Part shown: positions 33,385-45,240 of the stretch, one piece after another
Numbering within the stretch: position 1 is the first letter of the stretch
Layout: the number at the start of each line of letters is the position of its first letter
Assembly (NCBI GenBank): GCA_025766275.1
Contig: JAFKAC010000063.1
Span: 186,001 to 250,000 of the forward strand
Length of the DNA stretch: 64,000 bases
Direction: 5' to 3'
Origin: Lactarius indigo
Lineage: Eukaryota; Basidiomycota; Agaricomycetes; Russulales; Russulaceae
Made by a program: the position numbers and the translations under genes
Notes under the pieces: generated by a model
Told to the model about the DNA's origin: nothing
The model's input: the letters and a program-made list of their open reading frames with translations, nothing else
The model's database searches: none

Positions 33385-33966
33385 TGAAGACAACGACAAG
33401 GGAAGAGCAGCATTGACTCGGTGCAGTTGATCGCGATCGAGGTCACCGCGGCGCTATGAACACAGCCCCGAGATCGGATCACCACGTGCTTTCGGCCTCT
33501 CCATTACGTCGCCGAGGCCGAATGCCCGAGTTACAAAGGGGGGTCTGGGGGGTATATGTATGGGAACCAAGTCGCGTTATCTTTGTCTTCTTTCGTCCTT
33601 CACCACCATCATCCCCTCGTTCTCATAGCCCAGTTTTTTCTCTTTCCTGAGGAAAGCTGTCGCATCTACTTCCCACTCTACCGCAACATAACGACTTTTC
33701 CTAGCTAGATCAATAGCCCCTAGTCTTTTTTTTTCCAGCGGTGTGCCGTCTTTTATCTTCCGTTTGTGTAACCACGCGGTCTGATCGCACAGCTCGTAGA
33801 TCTTTCCCCCCTAATCTGACGTACTGTGTCCCATCTGGTATACGGTCTTATGAAACTCAGGTCGTCGCACGCACCTACGCCCACACCAGCTCCCCTTGTG
33901 CAGTCTTCTCACCTTGCCGGGTTCAAGTTCGCGACTATCGGACAAAACCCCACCCTCTTGGCCAGG
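33385..33966. promoter_or_regulatory. Divergent promoter region, palC and coiled-coil/SR gene
   Basis: The two genes start about 580 bp apart and diverge. The part near 33540-33800 is pyrimidine-rich on the plus strand, typical of strong fungal promoters and leaders. No specific site is claimed. Confidence 0.4.
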
Positions 33967-36873
33967 ATGAGCGATAACGTTCATGCAACCCTCCCCTCAC
34001 CGTCACCGGAACAAGAGCTCTCTCAAGATCGATCTGGCTCATCTCACTCTTTTTCCCGTCAGGGCTTGTCTCAATCTGTTACGACAATGGAACATGATAG
34101 CCCTATGAACTCTACCGCCCAACACCATCTGAAGTCATGGGGCTCGACCCCTATGTCCTCTACACCTTCTGAATCTCACGACTCCAAGTTCCCTCACTTC
34201 GATCAGCGTCGCACGCCTGTCGTTCCTGATCTTCAGTACCCGAATGTTGCACCAGACAATGCTAGTTGGCCTTCCATTGCCGAACAATCAGCGCCCATGG
34301 ATCAGGACTCTCTTCCTCGTCACCAGCCTTCGATGCCCCGAAATTCCGCAGTCACATCCGTACCTGTAGGTGGGGGTGGGTTCCCTAATGGTGTTATGGA
34401 CGTTCCAGCACCTTCGCCACCAACTTTTCCCCAGCGCTCTCGTAGCTTGGCCTCTACCGAGCCTGAGCAACTTCGCCGACCTGTCGAGCACCTCATCAAG
34501 TTGGCCTCTGTTCGCGAAGAGCGTATGTCAAGGCAACGTGAAATATTCGACCTCCGTTCCGGCGAGCTGTCCACTTTCTCCCAAGAGGCGTCGCGAGCGA
34601 CAGAAGCTGTTCAGGATCAGATTGAACTCGTAAAGCTGCAGGCTGAAGAGATGCGTATGCAGGCGGGTCAGATGCTTCAGGAGGCCACGAAAACCCGCGA
34701 ACTGGCGGATCGTCTGATTGCGTCGGTTGATGCGCTTAACGCACCGAACGCAAGAACACACGTGGATCATTTGGTGGAACGCTCCGACCAGATGTCCAGC
34801 TTCATGCGCAAAGTCTTCGACTGGTTGGATACCCTGCGCGCCCGGGAGCAGGAAAAGGTCAACGACATTCAAAGAGAACTCGACGAGCAGGCCCTTGCAG
34901 AGATTAACCGTTTGGCAAAGATCCAAGAGCAGCAACGACTACTGGACGCCGAGCGCCGAAAAAGAGCAGAAGCGGAAGCAGAAGAGAAACGTCAGGCTGC
35001 CAGACGAGAAGAGGAAGAACGCGAAGCTGCCAAGAAGAAGGCCGAAGAGGAGAAGGAGGCTGCCAGGAAGAAGGCCGAAGAGGAGGAGGCTGCCAGGAAG
35101 AAAGCCTACGAAGAGCAGCGCGCTGCAGTCTTGGAACAGAAACGCCGGGCTACTGAAGCACAAGCGCAAAAGATTCAGCGGGAGAGAAGACCCTTTAATG
35201 ACGCTGGAGGCGGTTCCAACGCACCACCCACTGTTTTCCCGGGCATTGCGTCGGAACATACCAACAACACTCGGGCGTCGACTTCACTTTCCGTGCCACC
35301 TGTTGTTCCTGGTTCTATACGTTCCCCCGCTCGAAGCAGAGGTCCGCTGGAGGTTACTGCACCACTCTCCCAACCTCCGCCGTCACCCAACAAAGCGAAG
35401 ACTGTACCACCATCTGTCTGGTTTGTGCCCGCTCAAACAGAGGTTGGGCGAACCGTCAACACGGACTCTCCATTGAGTTCTACCACCCTCGCATCGGAGT
35501 TACATCCACGGACTGTCGAGGCATCGCAGCGTCCACCTATGAATCATCTTACGCATGCAGCAGCACAAGATCAGATGCTGCGACAAGAGTCCAGGCGGAT
35601 GACACCTATGTTGGAGCAGCAGCGAGTCGAGATCAAGCGCGAGCCCTCAGTGGAAGAGTTACCTGCTACGCGTTTACAGGCATCACCCTCGCGAGCATCA
35701 TCGGGAATGGCAGACATGGATGACGCCCGCCAGCGGCACCTCGCGATCCCTCGCAGAACCCCAAGCCAGGATAGGAACGGCGACCAGCGCAACCAGGCTC
35801 CGTCTGCGCCGGGAGCGAATTCACTGTATGTTGCCCAAGTCGAAGAGAATCGCCGTCGCAGCGACCCTTCTGCCCCTGTGCCTCCCGAGCAAGGCAACTT
35901 AATTCACTCTCAAGATTCTCTTCACGACCGTCCAGTCCAAGGCACGGACATGCGGGACTATCACAGACAAGGTTCCACATCTAGTGACCGATCCCCGCCG
36001 CGCTGGAACGATCGAGATCGTCGTTCCCGCTCTCGTTCCCGAAGCCCGTTCCCGAGGCGGCCCATTTCTCGATCCCCTTCGCCTTACACACGCAAGCGAC
36101 TTCGTTCGGGATCTCCGCGCTACGATTCAAGGCAGGCTCCAGATTATTGGAAGGCACCACGGTCACAGTGGCGCGCACGGCCCGACCGGGCACATACTGT
36201 TGCAGACCGGGATAGAGGCCGAGACAGGGAGTTCTACGACTACGATCGCGATAGGCACGGTGATAGTCCCCGTCGTTATCGCCCCCCACCTTCCCGTCGA
36301 GCCGCAGATACATACCGGCCGTCCCACTCGCCAGCGCCCCCGTCACCGCGGCAATACCGTCCGTCTCCGAGACCTGGCTATCGCGACCGCTCCCCCTCAC
36401 CAGACCATGAGACGCAGCGATTCGCTGGCCGAGATGCTCAAGATCGGGAGTCGGAACGAGTCAATACCAACGCACGGCACTATCAAACGACTTACGAAAC
36501 AGAAGTACGTCACAATGTCGAGAGGGACGCACAGCAAAGGTGGCAACGTCCCACCCCAAGCCCTAGCGATCGTGACCGGACTCCGACGCCCCCACCGAGG
36601 TTAGCGGAGGCTGCTGAAGTGGGTTTACTGGACCGAATTGACATGAATGCAACAGAAGATCGTGGACGCGGCCGAGGTCGGGTGCCACATGGCGCAACTC
36701 GTGGCGGTCCTAACCCTCGGCGAGGCTTACGGGGAGGCGTCAGCGGTGGCCGTGGACGTGGCACTGTATCTGGATCTACCCCTGCCTTGTTATCGCGGAT
36801 GACTGGGACTACGATCCATGGAACACGTCCAACACATGCTCCCTCATTGTCTGATCGAATGCAACAAGACTGA
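33967..36873 (+). CDS. Large coiled-coil, SR/RGG-rich protein of unknown function
   Basis: An intronless frame of 968 residues from MSDNVHATLPSPSPEQ; an in-frame ATG at 33850 would add 39 residues. The N-terminal third is Ser/Pro-rich and likely disordered. A helical region starts near residue 180 (RRPVEHLIKLASVREERMSR). A strong charged coiled coil runs from about 295 to 410 (REEEEREAAKKKAEEEKEAA). Later come an Arg-Ser block (about 685-720, RSRSRSRSPFPRRPISRSPS), many Arg/Asp/Tyr-rich segments and a C-terminal RGG region (RGRGRVPHGATRGG, GGRGRG). SR and RGG blocks suggest RNA binding and a nuclear role, but no catalytic or RRM domain was seen and no name is offered. The 5' end could include a leader intron. 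Confidence 0.8.
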   Translation: MSDNVHATLPSPSPEQELSQDRSGSSHSFSRQGLSQSVTTMEHDSPMNSTAQHHLKSWGSTPMSSTPSESHDSKFPHFDQRRTPVVPDLQYPNVAPDNASWPSIAEQSAPMDQDSLPRHQPSMPRNSAVTSVPVGGGGFPNGVMDVPAPSPPTFPQRSRSLASTEPEQLRRPVEHLIKLASVREERMSRQREIFDLRSGELSTFSQEASRATEAVQDQIELVKLQAEEMRMQAGQMLQEATKTRELADRLIASVDALNAPNARTHVDHLVERSDQMSSFMRKVFDWLDTLRAREQEKVNDIQRELDEQALAEINRLAKIQEQQRLLDAERRKRAEAEAEEKRQAARREEEEREAAKKKAEEEKEAARKKAEEEEAARKKAYEEQRAAVLEQKRRATEAQAQKIQRERRPFNDAGGGSNAPPTVFPGIASEHTNNTRASTSLSVPPVVPGSIRSPARSRGPLEVTAPLSQPPPSPNKAKTVPPSVWFVPAQTEVGRTVNTDSPLSSTTLASELHPRTVEASQRPPMNHLTHAAAQDQMLRQESRRMTPMLEQQRVEIKREPSVEELPATRLQASPSRASSGMADMDDARQRHLAIPRRTPSQDRNGDQRNQAPSAPGANSLYVAQVEENRRRSDPSAPVPPEQGNLIHSQDSLHDRPVQGTDMRDYHRQGSTSSDRSPPRWNDRDRRSRSRSRSPFPRRPISRSPSPYTRKRLRSGSPRYDSRQAPDYWKAPRSQWRARPDRAHTVADRDRGRDREFYDYDRDRHGDSPRRYRPPPSRRAADTYRPSHSPAPPSPRQYRPSPRPGYRDRSPSPDHETQRFAGRDAQDRESERVNTNARHYQTTYETEVRHNVERDAQQRWQRPTPSPSDRDRTPTPPPRLAEAAEVGLLDRIDMNATEDRGRGRGRVPHGATRGGPNPRRGLRGGVSGGRGRGTVSGSTPALLSRMTGTTIHGTRPTHAPSLSDRMQQD

Positions 36874-37452
36874 ACCTCGTCGAACCCGCAATTGATTGCC
36901 CGAGCTATCCTCGCGTCGTGATCCGTTCTATTCGCGCTTTTGGTGGTGGCGTTGTTCTTTTCCTTGTTTGGTCTTGCACTGTCTGCTTTCACTTTCTCTG
37001 TCATTGCCGTGTTCGTAGGTCCTCATTTCGTTATTTCTCACTGGGGGTGCTCTGTTGGGGTGGGTACTTCTTAACCTTTCTCGATTCCTCCGAGGATTAT
37101 TTTTTCCTCGGCAGTCGAATAATGTCCTGTACAATAGCGTCATCTACAGGACCCTTGTATTTATGTCTGTGCAACCGGGTTCTAAGTATCTTCCTGTGCA
37201 TGTGAGCGTTGAGAAACCCTACGTGAAGTGTATCATATACGTTCTGTGATGCTTTCGTGATGAATTTCTCTGCGATTCACGATGCTACCATCTTTGACGA
37301 TCGCTACTACCGAGGAGCGAGTGAAACGGCTGCCATATGCGTGTGATTACGTTACGCACAACTGCCACGCTACGGCACGGTTACCTACTTGCAGCCACTC
37401 CCGACTCAAAACATCGTCTTCTGTCATTCTTCGTCCCGTCGTTCTCTCCAAA
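36874..37452. other. Spacer between SR-rich gene and USE1
   Basis: Contains the 3' flank of the SR-rich gene, T-rich around 36940-37110, and the promoter of USE1. No coding region. Confidence 0.55.
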
Positions 37453-38503
37453 ATGACAGTCAAAGAGCAAGTCGTCCACGATCGGGTCAACCTCGTCCGC
37501 CTTGTGCGGCGCCTCGACAAATCCGTCCACGAAGCAGACTGGGGTACGGGACGCAGCTGGACGCAATGGCTCAAATCGGAGAGAGTGCTACAGGTTCGTT
37601 TCTTTTTTAGCCCTACATCGTCGTAATAAATTCAATGTATACCTTGTAGCAATTGAAGCACGCCCGAAAATTGCTAGGAAATGTGGAGCTCGACAATCAG
37701 ATTCAACCTTCGGCGTGAGTGTTCTTCAACACATTCTCGATCCCCAAACCCAAGGGGACCTTGGCACCGACCAGCTGAATGCACAGAAAGCTCGGGAAGC
37801 GCCTCGCGGATATCCGTAGCCTGCTGGACAGGCTAGACGCCTCTATGGTATCTGTGAACGAGGTGCGTCGTTTTGCATATGCTACAATACATTTAATCGA
37901 TTTCCCTTCACCTTTTAGAGGGTCGCTCCTGAGCCCTCGCGTCCAGAGGCGTTCCTTCCTACCGTGCCGCGCCCTTCCCCGTCCATTACCCGAAAACCCG
38001 ATCTCCCAACGGTCCAACGCCTGGCACCACCCTCACACGTCACCTCCAGTCTTCTCACCGACGACGATGCAGAGGGCTCAGCATCCGCAGCTACGGCGGA
38101 CGTGGACCTGCTCCTTGGCTCGATCGACGAGTCGGACGCCCTTCTCCCGCCGCCATCTACAACCGGCGGCGCGCGCAGCACGGGGGCTGACGCGGCGTCG
38201 GCGTCTGCGCTGCTGCAGAACAGCACGGCGCTGCAGGAGGAGCTGGCGACGCAGCTGGCACAGATGGCGGGCCAGTTGCGGCGGAACGCGGAGCACTTCT
38301 CTGGCGCGCTGGCGGCGGACCAGGGGGTGCTGCGCGCGGCGGAGGAGAAGGTGGGCGCGAACCTGGACGTGATGAAGCGGGAGCGCGTGCGGCTGCGGGA
38401 TCATCGCGGGAAGGCGCTTGGAACGACGTGTCTGACGATATCGAGCGTCGTCGTCGTCGCGATCGCGTTTTTGGTGATGTTCTTTGTCATTAGGTTCACA
38501 TGA
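37453..38503 (+). CDS. USE1: Use1-like SNARE of the ER (intact copy)
   Basis: Four exons, 37453-37593, 37650-37714, 37787-37862 and 37919-38503, give 288 residues. Use1 is an ER-resident Q-SNARE that works with Sec20, Ufe1 and Sec22 in Golgi-to-ER retrograde fusion. The N-terminus is helical (NLVRLVRRLDKSVHEADW), a Pro/Ser linker follows, then a SNARE-like helix (LQEELATQLAQMAGQLRRNA, LRAAEEKVGANLDVMKRERV) and a C-terminal tail anchor (ISSVVVVAIAFLVMFFVIRF) ending four or fewer residues from the stop. This layout and length fit the Use1 family. Its 3' part lies in the right arm of the inverted duplication, tail to tail with NWD2, and has a decayed partner at 26540-27060. Retention of the frame here argues this is the functional copy. 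Confidence 0.82.
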
Positions 38504-38685
38504 GGGGCGATGGGAGACGGTTGTTGGCGTCCCAATGAACCATTTATTTTTATCTGAGTCAGTGATATTGTCGTTCGATAAACTCACTTTACATGGTGGC
38601 AAGGCGCCGACACCATACCTGTGACTGACCGAGTTGTCAACGTGTCTAACACGTCACATTACACTTCAGATCGCCTAAAGAAATT

Positions 38686-41600
38686 CTACGGATTACTGTA
38701 GGTGTCAATACAAGTAGTCCAACTTTGCCCATGTACGAAAGTCGAAAGATCGAGGCGGGTTTCGTATTCGCCGGCAACCCAGATAGTACTTGGGCGATGA
38801 AGATTTGCCCTATGTGGTGGCGGGATCCACATGAGGAGTTCACCTCCACTACCACATATCCACCCCTCCTCGTCGGTGACGGAGTGGTCAGTGAAGTCGA
38901 CGTGGCTAGTAGTTTCCGAATTTCCTGTCGTGGCGTTCAACATACGAATTGATCGATCGGACGAACTTGAAACGATGCGCTGGCCATCAGGCGAGAATCC
39001 CACAGACCAGACCGAATCTGTGTGACCAGTAAATGGGCCGGCCTCTGTGTCTCCCGTAGTCGCGTTCCACACACAAATTGTTCCATCGTCCGAGCCTGAG
39101 ACGATCCGCTGGCCATCAGGCGAGAATCCCACAGACGTGACCGAATGCGTGTGACCAGTAAATGGGCCGGCCCCTGTGTCTCCCGTAGTCGCGTTCCACA
39201 CACAAATTGTTCCATCGTCCGAGCCTGAGACGATCCGCTGGCCATCAGGCGAGAATGCCACAGATGTGACCCAATCCGTGTGACCAGTAAATGGGCCGGC
39301 CTCTGTGTCTCCCGTAGTCGCGTTCCACACACAAATTGTTCCATCGAAAGAGCCTGAGATGACACGCTGGCCATCAGGCGAGAATCCCACACACAAGACC
39401 GAATGCGTGTGACCAGTAAATGGGCCGGCCTCTGTCTCTCCCGTAGTCGCATTCCACACACGAATTGTTCGATCGTGCGAGCCTGAGACGATCCGCTGAC
39501 CATCAGGCGAGAATCCCACAGACCTGACCCAATCCGTGTGACCAGTAAATGGGCCGGCCTCTGTCTCTCCCGTAGTCGCGCTCCACACACGAATTGTTCC
39601 ATCGTCCGAGCCTGAGATGACACGCCGGCCATCAGGCGAGAATCCCACACACAAGACCGAATGCGTGTGACCAGTAAATGGGCCGGCCTCTGTCTCTCCC
39701 GTAGTCGCGTTCCACACACAAATTGTTCCATCGTCCGAGCCTGAGATGATCCGCTGGCCATCAGGCGAGAATCCCACAGACGTGACCGAATCCGTGTGAC
39801 CAGTAAATGGGCCGGCCTCTGTCTCTCCCATAGTCGCGTTCCACACACAAATTGTTCCATCGTGCGAGCCTGAGACGATCCGCTGGCCATCAGGCGAGAA
39901 TCCCACAGACGTGACCGAATCCGTGTGACCAGTAAATGGGCCGGCCTCTGTGTCTCCCGTAGTCGCGTTCCACACACGAATTGTTCCATCGTCCGAGCCT
40001 GAGACGATCCGGTGGCCATCTGGTGAGAATCCCACAGACGTGACCTCTTCCGTGAGACCAGTAAATGGGCCGGCCTCTGTCTCTCCCGTAGTCGCGTTCC
40101 ACACACGAATTGTTCCATCGAGAGAGCCTGAGACGATCCGCTGGCCATCAGGCGAGAATCCCACAGACGTGACCGAATCCGTGTGACCAGTAAATGGGCC
40201 GGCCTCTGTCTCTCCCGTAGTCGCGCTCCACACACGAATTGTTCCATCGTCCGAGCCTGAAACGATCCGGTAGCCATCTGGCGAGAATCCCACAGACCAG
40301 ACAGAATGCGTGTGACCAGTAAATGGGCCGGCCTCTGTCTCTCCCGTAGTCGCGTTCCACACACGAATTGTTCCATCGAAAGACCCTGAGACGATCCGCT
40401 GGCCATCAGGCGAGAATCCCACAGACGTGACCGAATGCGTGTGACCAGTAAATGGGCCGGCCTCTGTCTCTCCCGTAGTCGCATTCCACACACGAATTGT
40501 TCGATCGTGCGAGCCTGAGACGATCCGCTGGCCATCAGGCGAGAATCCCACAGACCTGACCGAATCCGTGTGACCAGTAAATGGGCCTGCCTCTGTCTCT
40601 CCCGTAGTCGCGTTCCACACACGAATTGTTCCATCGTCCGAGCCTGAGACGATCCTCTGGCCATCTGGTGAGATTGCAATGGAATGGACCCAACCCCCAA
40701 CGTCTCGAATCACCATCTCCGAAGATGGCCAATGAGACAATCGCCCACGTTCCACGCGTAGTATTCGAGGAAATGAGCCGGAATAATGTGCAAAGACAGG
40801 AGAACGAGACGGCGCGAATGGTAGAGCGGAAAGATAGACATGTGGAGCACTCTTTGCCATGGTCATCCCGAAATACCGTATAAACACGGAGGCATCATTG
40901 ACGAACGATCTGAATTTGTGTGGCTCTCTTTGAGAAACCTGTTGCGGTCGTAGTTATTAGTTGTTTGCCTTCCTCATCGAACCAACACCTGCACTCACTC
41001 CTTGACCAGAGGCTAACCACACCTTCAGAGCCGAGCACGCTGCCGAAGCAAGACCCAGATTACTTGTCAAGCTAAGGGCCTCTAACCAAAACAGAAGTTT
41101 CTTCTCGAAGAAACTTCGAAGTTTTTCAAACAGATTGTTTACGAAAGCAATATGTTTCAAATGGTCGCCCCAGAAACGACACGCGTACAACAGAACAGGT
41201 GGGATATGTTGACTAACGCGGGAGTTAAGGTCTGTGACATCCTTGTTGGCAAGATATGACGTTTCGAGATTGCAGATGTTGAATTTGAGGTCTTTGAGCA
41301 GTAGACAGAGACAGGAATCGGCCAATTGATGGTGAGCGTCACGAACGCTCACACAAAAGTTTTCACCGCTCTTCACTTCATTTGTGAGGAAATCGCGGAA
41401 CGATGTATGGAGAGGAACGATAGCAAGGTTTTCATCAGATGAATTGACGTTGCTCAACAACGAGCCAAGTCGACGGAGTAATGTGACAATGGCCTCACTG
41501 TCGTCGTCGTCGTGAGAGGCGTGTTGTTGCAGAGCCTTGTGCAGAGTGGTCAGGGAGCGGATACTGAGCGGCTCGATTGAAGCGATGACTTGTCCCAAAA

Positions 41601-44001
41601 CTGAGCGAAAAAGTAGCTGTGAGTTCTCGTGAGTGAAGTATCCTTCTAGGACTTCTTTGTACAACTCGTCCAAGGGATCTTGTCCTCGGCGATCCGCGGT
41701 GAGTTTCAAAAGATGTTTTATGCACCTTGTCTTGCTCAACCCAAAGACGTCGGGAGGGTTTAAGATGTATCCAGATGCGACCGCCGCCCACTGAAACAAT
41801 CCCTCTGCCCTTTTTGTCAGTTCGTCGCCATAAGTTTTGAATAAGTCTGGAGGGAGCCTCTTCCGAAGAAAGGCGAGGATATCGTCATGTACCGTAGCAG
41901 CCAGCTCCGAATCATTCATGTATTTGATTTTGACGCCGGACAATCCGTCTCCGACTCGGGTGAATGCAGACACGATGGAGTGCTCAGGTCGCGAGGTGAT
42001 GAGCATACGAAAATTTGATGGCAGTTTAGGAATGGCTTTAGCCAGAAATTTGTGTAATCCGTTTTCATCGGCTATATCCCCACTCTCGTCCAAGGCATCG
42101 ATTACGACAACAATAGGACCAACAAGGTGGAGATCCTCAAGCGGCGCCAGGATAAGGGATTCGAACAGGGTACCGTAGTCACGTGTTCCAGCTCGAAGAG
42201 ACGAGTTGCCTTTTACGACCTTTCCTAGCGCGGTTTTAAATGAAGGATACCGGTCGGAGAGATCGCGAGCAAGAGTCGTGAAGAGGTGATAAGCCTCTCG
42301 TTTTGATTGCTCCTTGCGCAAAAAGATGAAGGATGACGTAAGCCGATGGATTTTGTCGAAGCGACGCGCGATCTCGTGAGCAATCGACGACTTTCCCGTG
42401 CCTGCTTGCCCGAAAAGAACCAGACAACGCTCCGACTCGGGATCATTCACCCAATTGTCAATGAAGTCGAGGAACGCTGTGCGTGTTCCCGTAAGACAGC
42501 CCTTGTCGGGGGTGAATCGTGAACCTGTCCCATATGGGATTTCTCCGATTTTTCTATCCAGTTCTATAACAATTGTCAGATGGATAACGTTCAAAGTATT
42601 AGGACTACATACCGGCGTCTGACACTTGGCTAGACATCCACTTCAGCTGCGTAGCCATCCCGTCGAGCTGACTCGAAATCCTGCCGACATCAGCCGAAAT
42701 TATTCCCACATCGTCCAGAATATGTAGTGCGGTTATCTCTGTGGTGATCGCAGCCTCATCCAAGAAAGCCTTTCGCTGTTCGAGAAGCGTGCTGCGGAAG
42801 TCCCCGATTTTTTTGTCTACTTGGCCGCCCGTATTCTTCAATGTCCGCTTCCCTAAAAAATAACCATATGTTTACATCGGCAATTGAAATGGGTAACGAT
42901 TACGTACAGAATCGCGAATCGTTTGCGTATGATCGGATAAAGTCACAGCAATTACAGACGTGCTGCAACATGAGCGTAAGGATTTGAATCTGCCTGGAAT
43001 CACGTCCGATCGCTTTGAAACGGTCTTCCTGGTTCGCAAAGTCAAACGCATCGTGCATGGCGACAAGTAAGGTTTGGATGTTATCGTCGCGTTGAAACTG
43101 TTCTAGGAGGGTCTGGCACCCAAATAAAATTGCATGAGTATCTTAATCCGACAATAGCGCAGACAGATCACCTTGGGGATCGCAGAAAATAGTCCGTATG
43201 CCATCTTTGCAATCGGGTCGAGCTGAGGACGACATTCGGCTCGGTCAAGAATTGGCAAAAAAAGACGTCGTAACGCACTTCTGCAACTGGGCTCACAGTA
43301 TCCATCACCCACTTAATTCTCTCGAGAGCACCTTCCCATTTATGCGATAAATTAATTGTCGTCACAGCTTCGTCGGCGTCATGGAGAGCGTCCTCAACAG
43401 GGGACACAACGACCGTCAAGTAAAGTGTGACCGGCTGGATCGACTGTCCAGCCTGTTCGTCATCGTTGGTGAGGACAAAAGGGATTTCTACACCCGGGAT
43501 GTTCAGTTGGCTGAACAAGCAGGGTTTCTAATAAGATACGAACCAGTTTGGGTTTCGACAGGTATCGTTATCTCATTCGTTCCGACGACGACATCAGCGT
43601 GGAGGCGCCGCTTCTCATAAAGACGCAGTATAAGATGTGAAGACCGCTGTGTAGAACTGAACCGAACTTTCAGCCAAACAAATAAGACTGAAAAAGAAAA
43701 GTCTTACAAGGGGCCAAGCGTCTGGTCCCAGCGCGCCGTCGGTCCATCAATCTGGATGCTTTTCGTCTTCTCCGTTGCCGCACCATTGGTTACAGTGACA
43801 TAGAACCGCCTCTTCGGGCCAAACCGTTTCTTGATACGTGGGAGATCGTGTGCCCAAAGGACTGACCAAGGGGATAAACGGCTATCAAGGTATCAACGAG
43901 TTAGGAATTCAGTACATACCAGTCACTTCAACACGGGATAGGCCTCCCTGCGGTCCGGCGACGATTTGAGTGCTGTCCGAAGACCGTTCTTGAGCGAGCA
44001 T
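38686..44001 (-). CDS. NWD2: C2-NACHT-WD40 STAND/NLR-type protein
   Basis: Nine exons give 1623 residues: 44001-43920, 43861-43708, 43656-43544, 43487-43279, 43222-43172, 43112-42908, 42852-42613, 42563-40999 and 40938-38686. Introns sit at the same positions and phases as in NWD1. The order is C2-like domain (VEVTVLWAHDLPRIKKRFGP, SSHLILRLYEKRRLHADVVV), helical region (LMLQHVCNCCDFI), NACHT with P-loop FGQAGTGKSS and Walker B VVVIDALDES, and 14 WD repeats from about residue 957. A shared tail (DEEGWICG, HRPSTIWVAGEYETRL) ends the protein. Its repeats are even more uniform than those of NWD1. Compared with NWD1, the helical segment before NACHT is 7 residues longer. The function is inferred to be receptor-like, possibly self/non-self recognition; neither partner nor output domain is known. 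Confidence 0.9.
38884..40689 (-). repeat. 14-unit WD40 array of NWD2 (129-bp unit)
   Basis: Units are nearly identical in DNA. Changes fall mainly in the first residue (T/R/W/L), in the SGSxDx position (D/H/F/L/S then G/R), at R/C before VW, and in the GHTxxV pair (DS/HS/DW). Such homogeneity implies ongoing exchange between units. Confidence 0.94.
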
Positions 44002-44640
44002 CACTACACAAAAGAAGGGATCGACAAACCCTCTTCCCGAATTTCGCGATCCTGAGGGACCTGGGCTAGAGTAGTAGGTCACCATCAAAGAAAGTCATGG
44101 CTAAATGGCATCTACGCACGAATTCGAAAACATTTGCCTGTGATCTAAATCTTGCGCAGCGGCCGTACTGGATAGAAGAGTGTTTTGGAGGTCACAGTAG
44201 ACTGATGATGGGAGATAGTGTGGGTATGTGGTTCGAGCGTCTAAGAAACCACGAGCTGCCACGCGATAACGCCCAACCCACGCTGTCGAATTTCGAATGC
44301 TCCCGCGGTTGTCAAGGGTGTTTGTTGTCCACTGGCAGGCTGGGAATGATTGAAGGGGACTGGAACGGTTGGACTCTTGGTTGCGGTAAAATCGACGTTG
44401 TCTATTGGTCCAGACCCACAGGGAATAACATCGCGCAGCAGGGCTACCCTCGGCCAGCTCTTTTTTCTTTTCGAACTCATGAAATGCTGTGCTCTCAGTC
44501 TGTACGACTGCGGCCCACTTGTCTAGAAAGCCCTATACATTTAGGTATTAAATGGACCTAGTGAACAGATGGTGAGGTGTAGTCAAGGTTCTGTCCTGTA
44601 CAGTTGCGACCCGACAGTTGTTACTGGACAACAGCTTTGT

Positions 44641-45240
44641 ACACTCTTTACCGTGAGTATGTCACGTCATGATGGCCAACGGCACACCCCAATCACTTGG
44701 CTGGCTAAGGTCTTGCGGCTGCTTATCTAATGTAGGCTGTTGTCGAAGTTCTGGCGCCCAACTGCCCGGCTGATGACTCAGAACGGAGACCTTTGCCCGA
44801 ACCCATGCATAGCCCCAAACAGCTCTTCCTCTTCCTTCTGAACCACGCTCGGAGAGAGCAGACGTCCAAACGAAATTCTTAACCTTCCCTCTTCTCGTCG
44901 CCAGCATTGGTCTCAGTAAGTCCCTCATATCCTATCAATCGGGGGCCACCTCACACCGGTCGTTACCTGTTGTTTTTTACCCGCAGCAAACTCGCTCCAT
45001 GTCATGATTTCCGCCAAAGGTGTTTCCCCCATGTACTTAGGGCACACTGCAGAAAATGCTTGACCAGTAACCGCCAGTGATTTCTTCGACAGTCAGCCAA
45101 AGCCCAAGACGCGCCATCTCCAAGAATATGCAGAAGGCCGCGCAGGGTACTGTGCTGCCTCGCGTCTACTAGCATTCATTGGAATCGGGGGGTCTCTGGC
45201 CATCGCTGTGCCAATGACCATGGGCGGCAGAACGCGCATC
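44641..45240. other. Spacer, no gene seen
   Basis: Lies between the right arm end and the Trs65 pseudogene. Short frames only. Confidence 0.5.

Larger units (their letters stand above)
38030..44640. repeat. Right arm of the NWD/USE1 inverted duplication
   Basis: Reverse-oriented counterpart of 20380-27060, covering the USE1 last exon, the 180-bp shared 3' flank, NWD2 and more than 600 bp upstream of it. The boundary inside USE1 exon 4 shows that the original copy was this one, since USE1 is whole only here. Confidence 0.85.

Noticed and set aside
38078..38602. 174-codon minus-strand frame and its counterpart at 26539-27051 on the plus strand
   Set aside because: Both are antisense shadows of USE1 and of its decayed copy; their likeness is what exposed the inverted duplication.
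38937..40700. 587-codon alternate frame across the NWD2 WD array (similar ones in NWD1 and NWD3)
   Set aside because: The 129-bp unit is a multiple of three, so any frame lacking a stop in one unit stays open through all; the WD frame is the conserved one.
44241..44480. 79-codon minus-strand frame upstream of NWD2 (MSSKRKKS...)
   Set aside because: The matching place in the left arm stops after a few codons, so the frame is not conserved.
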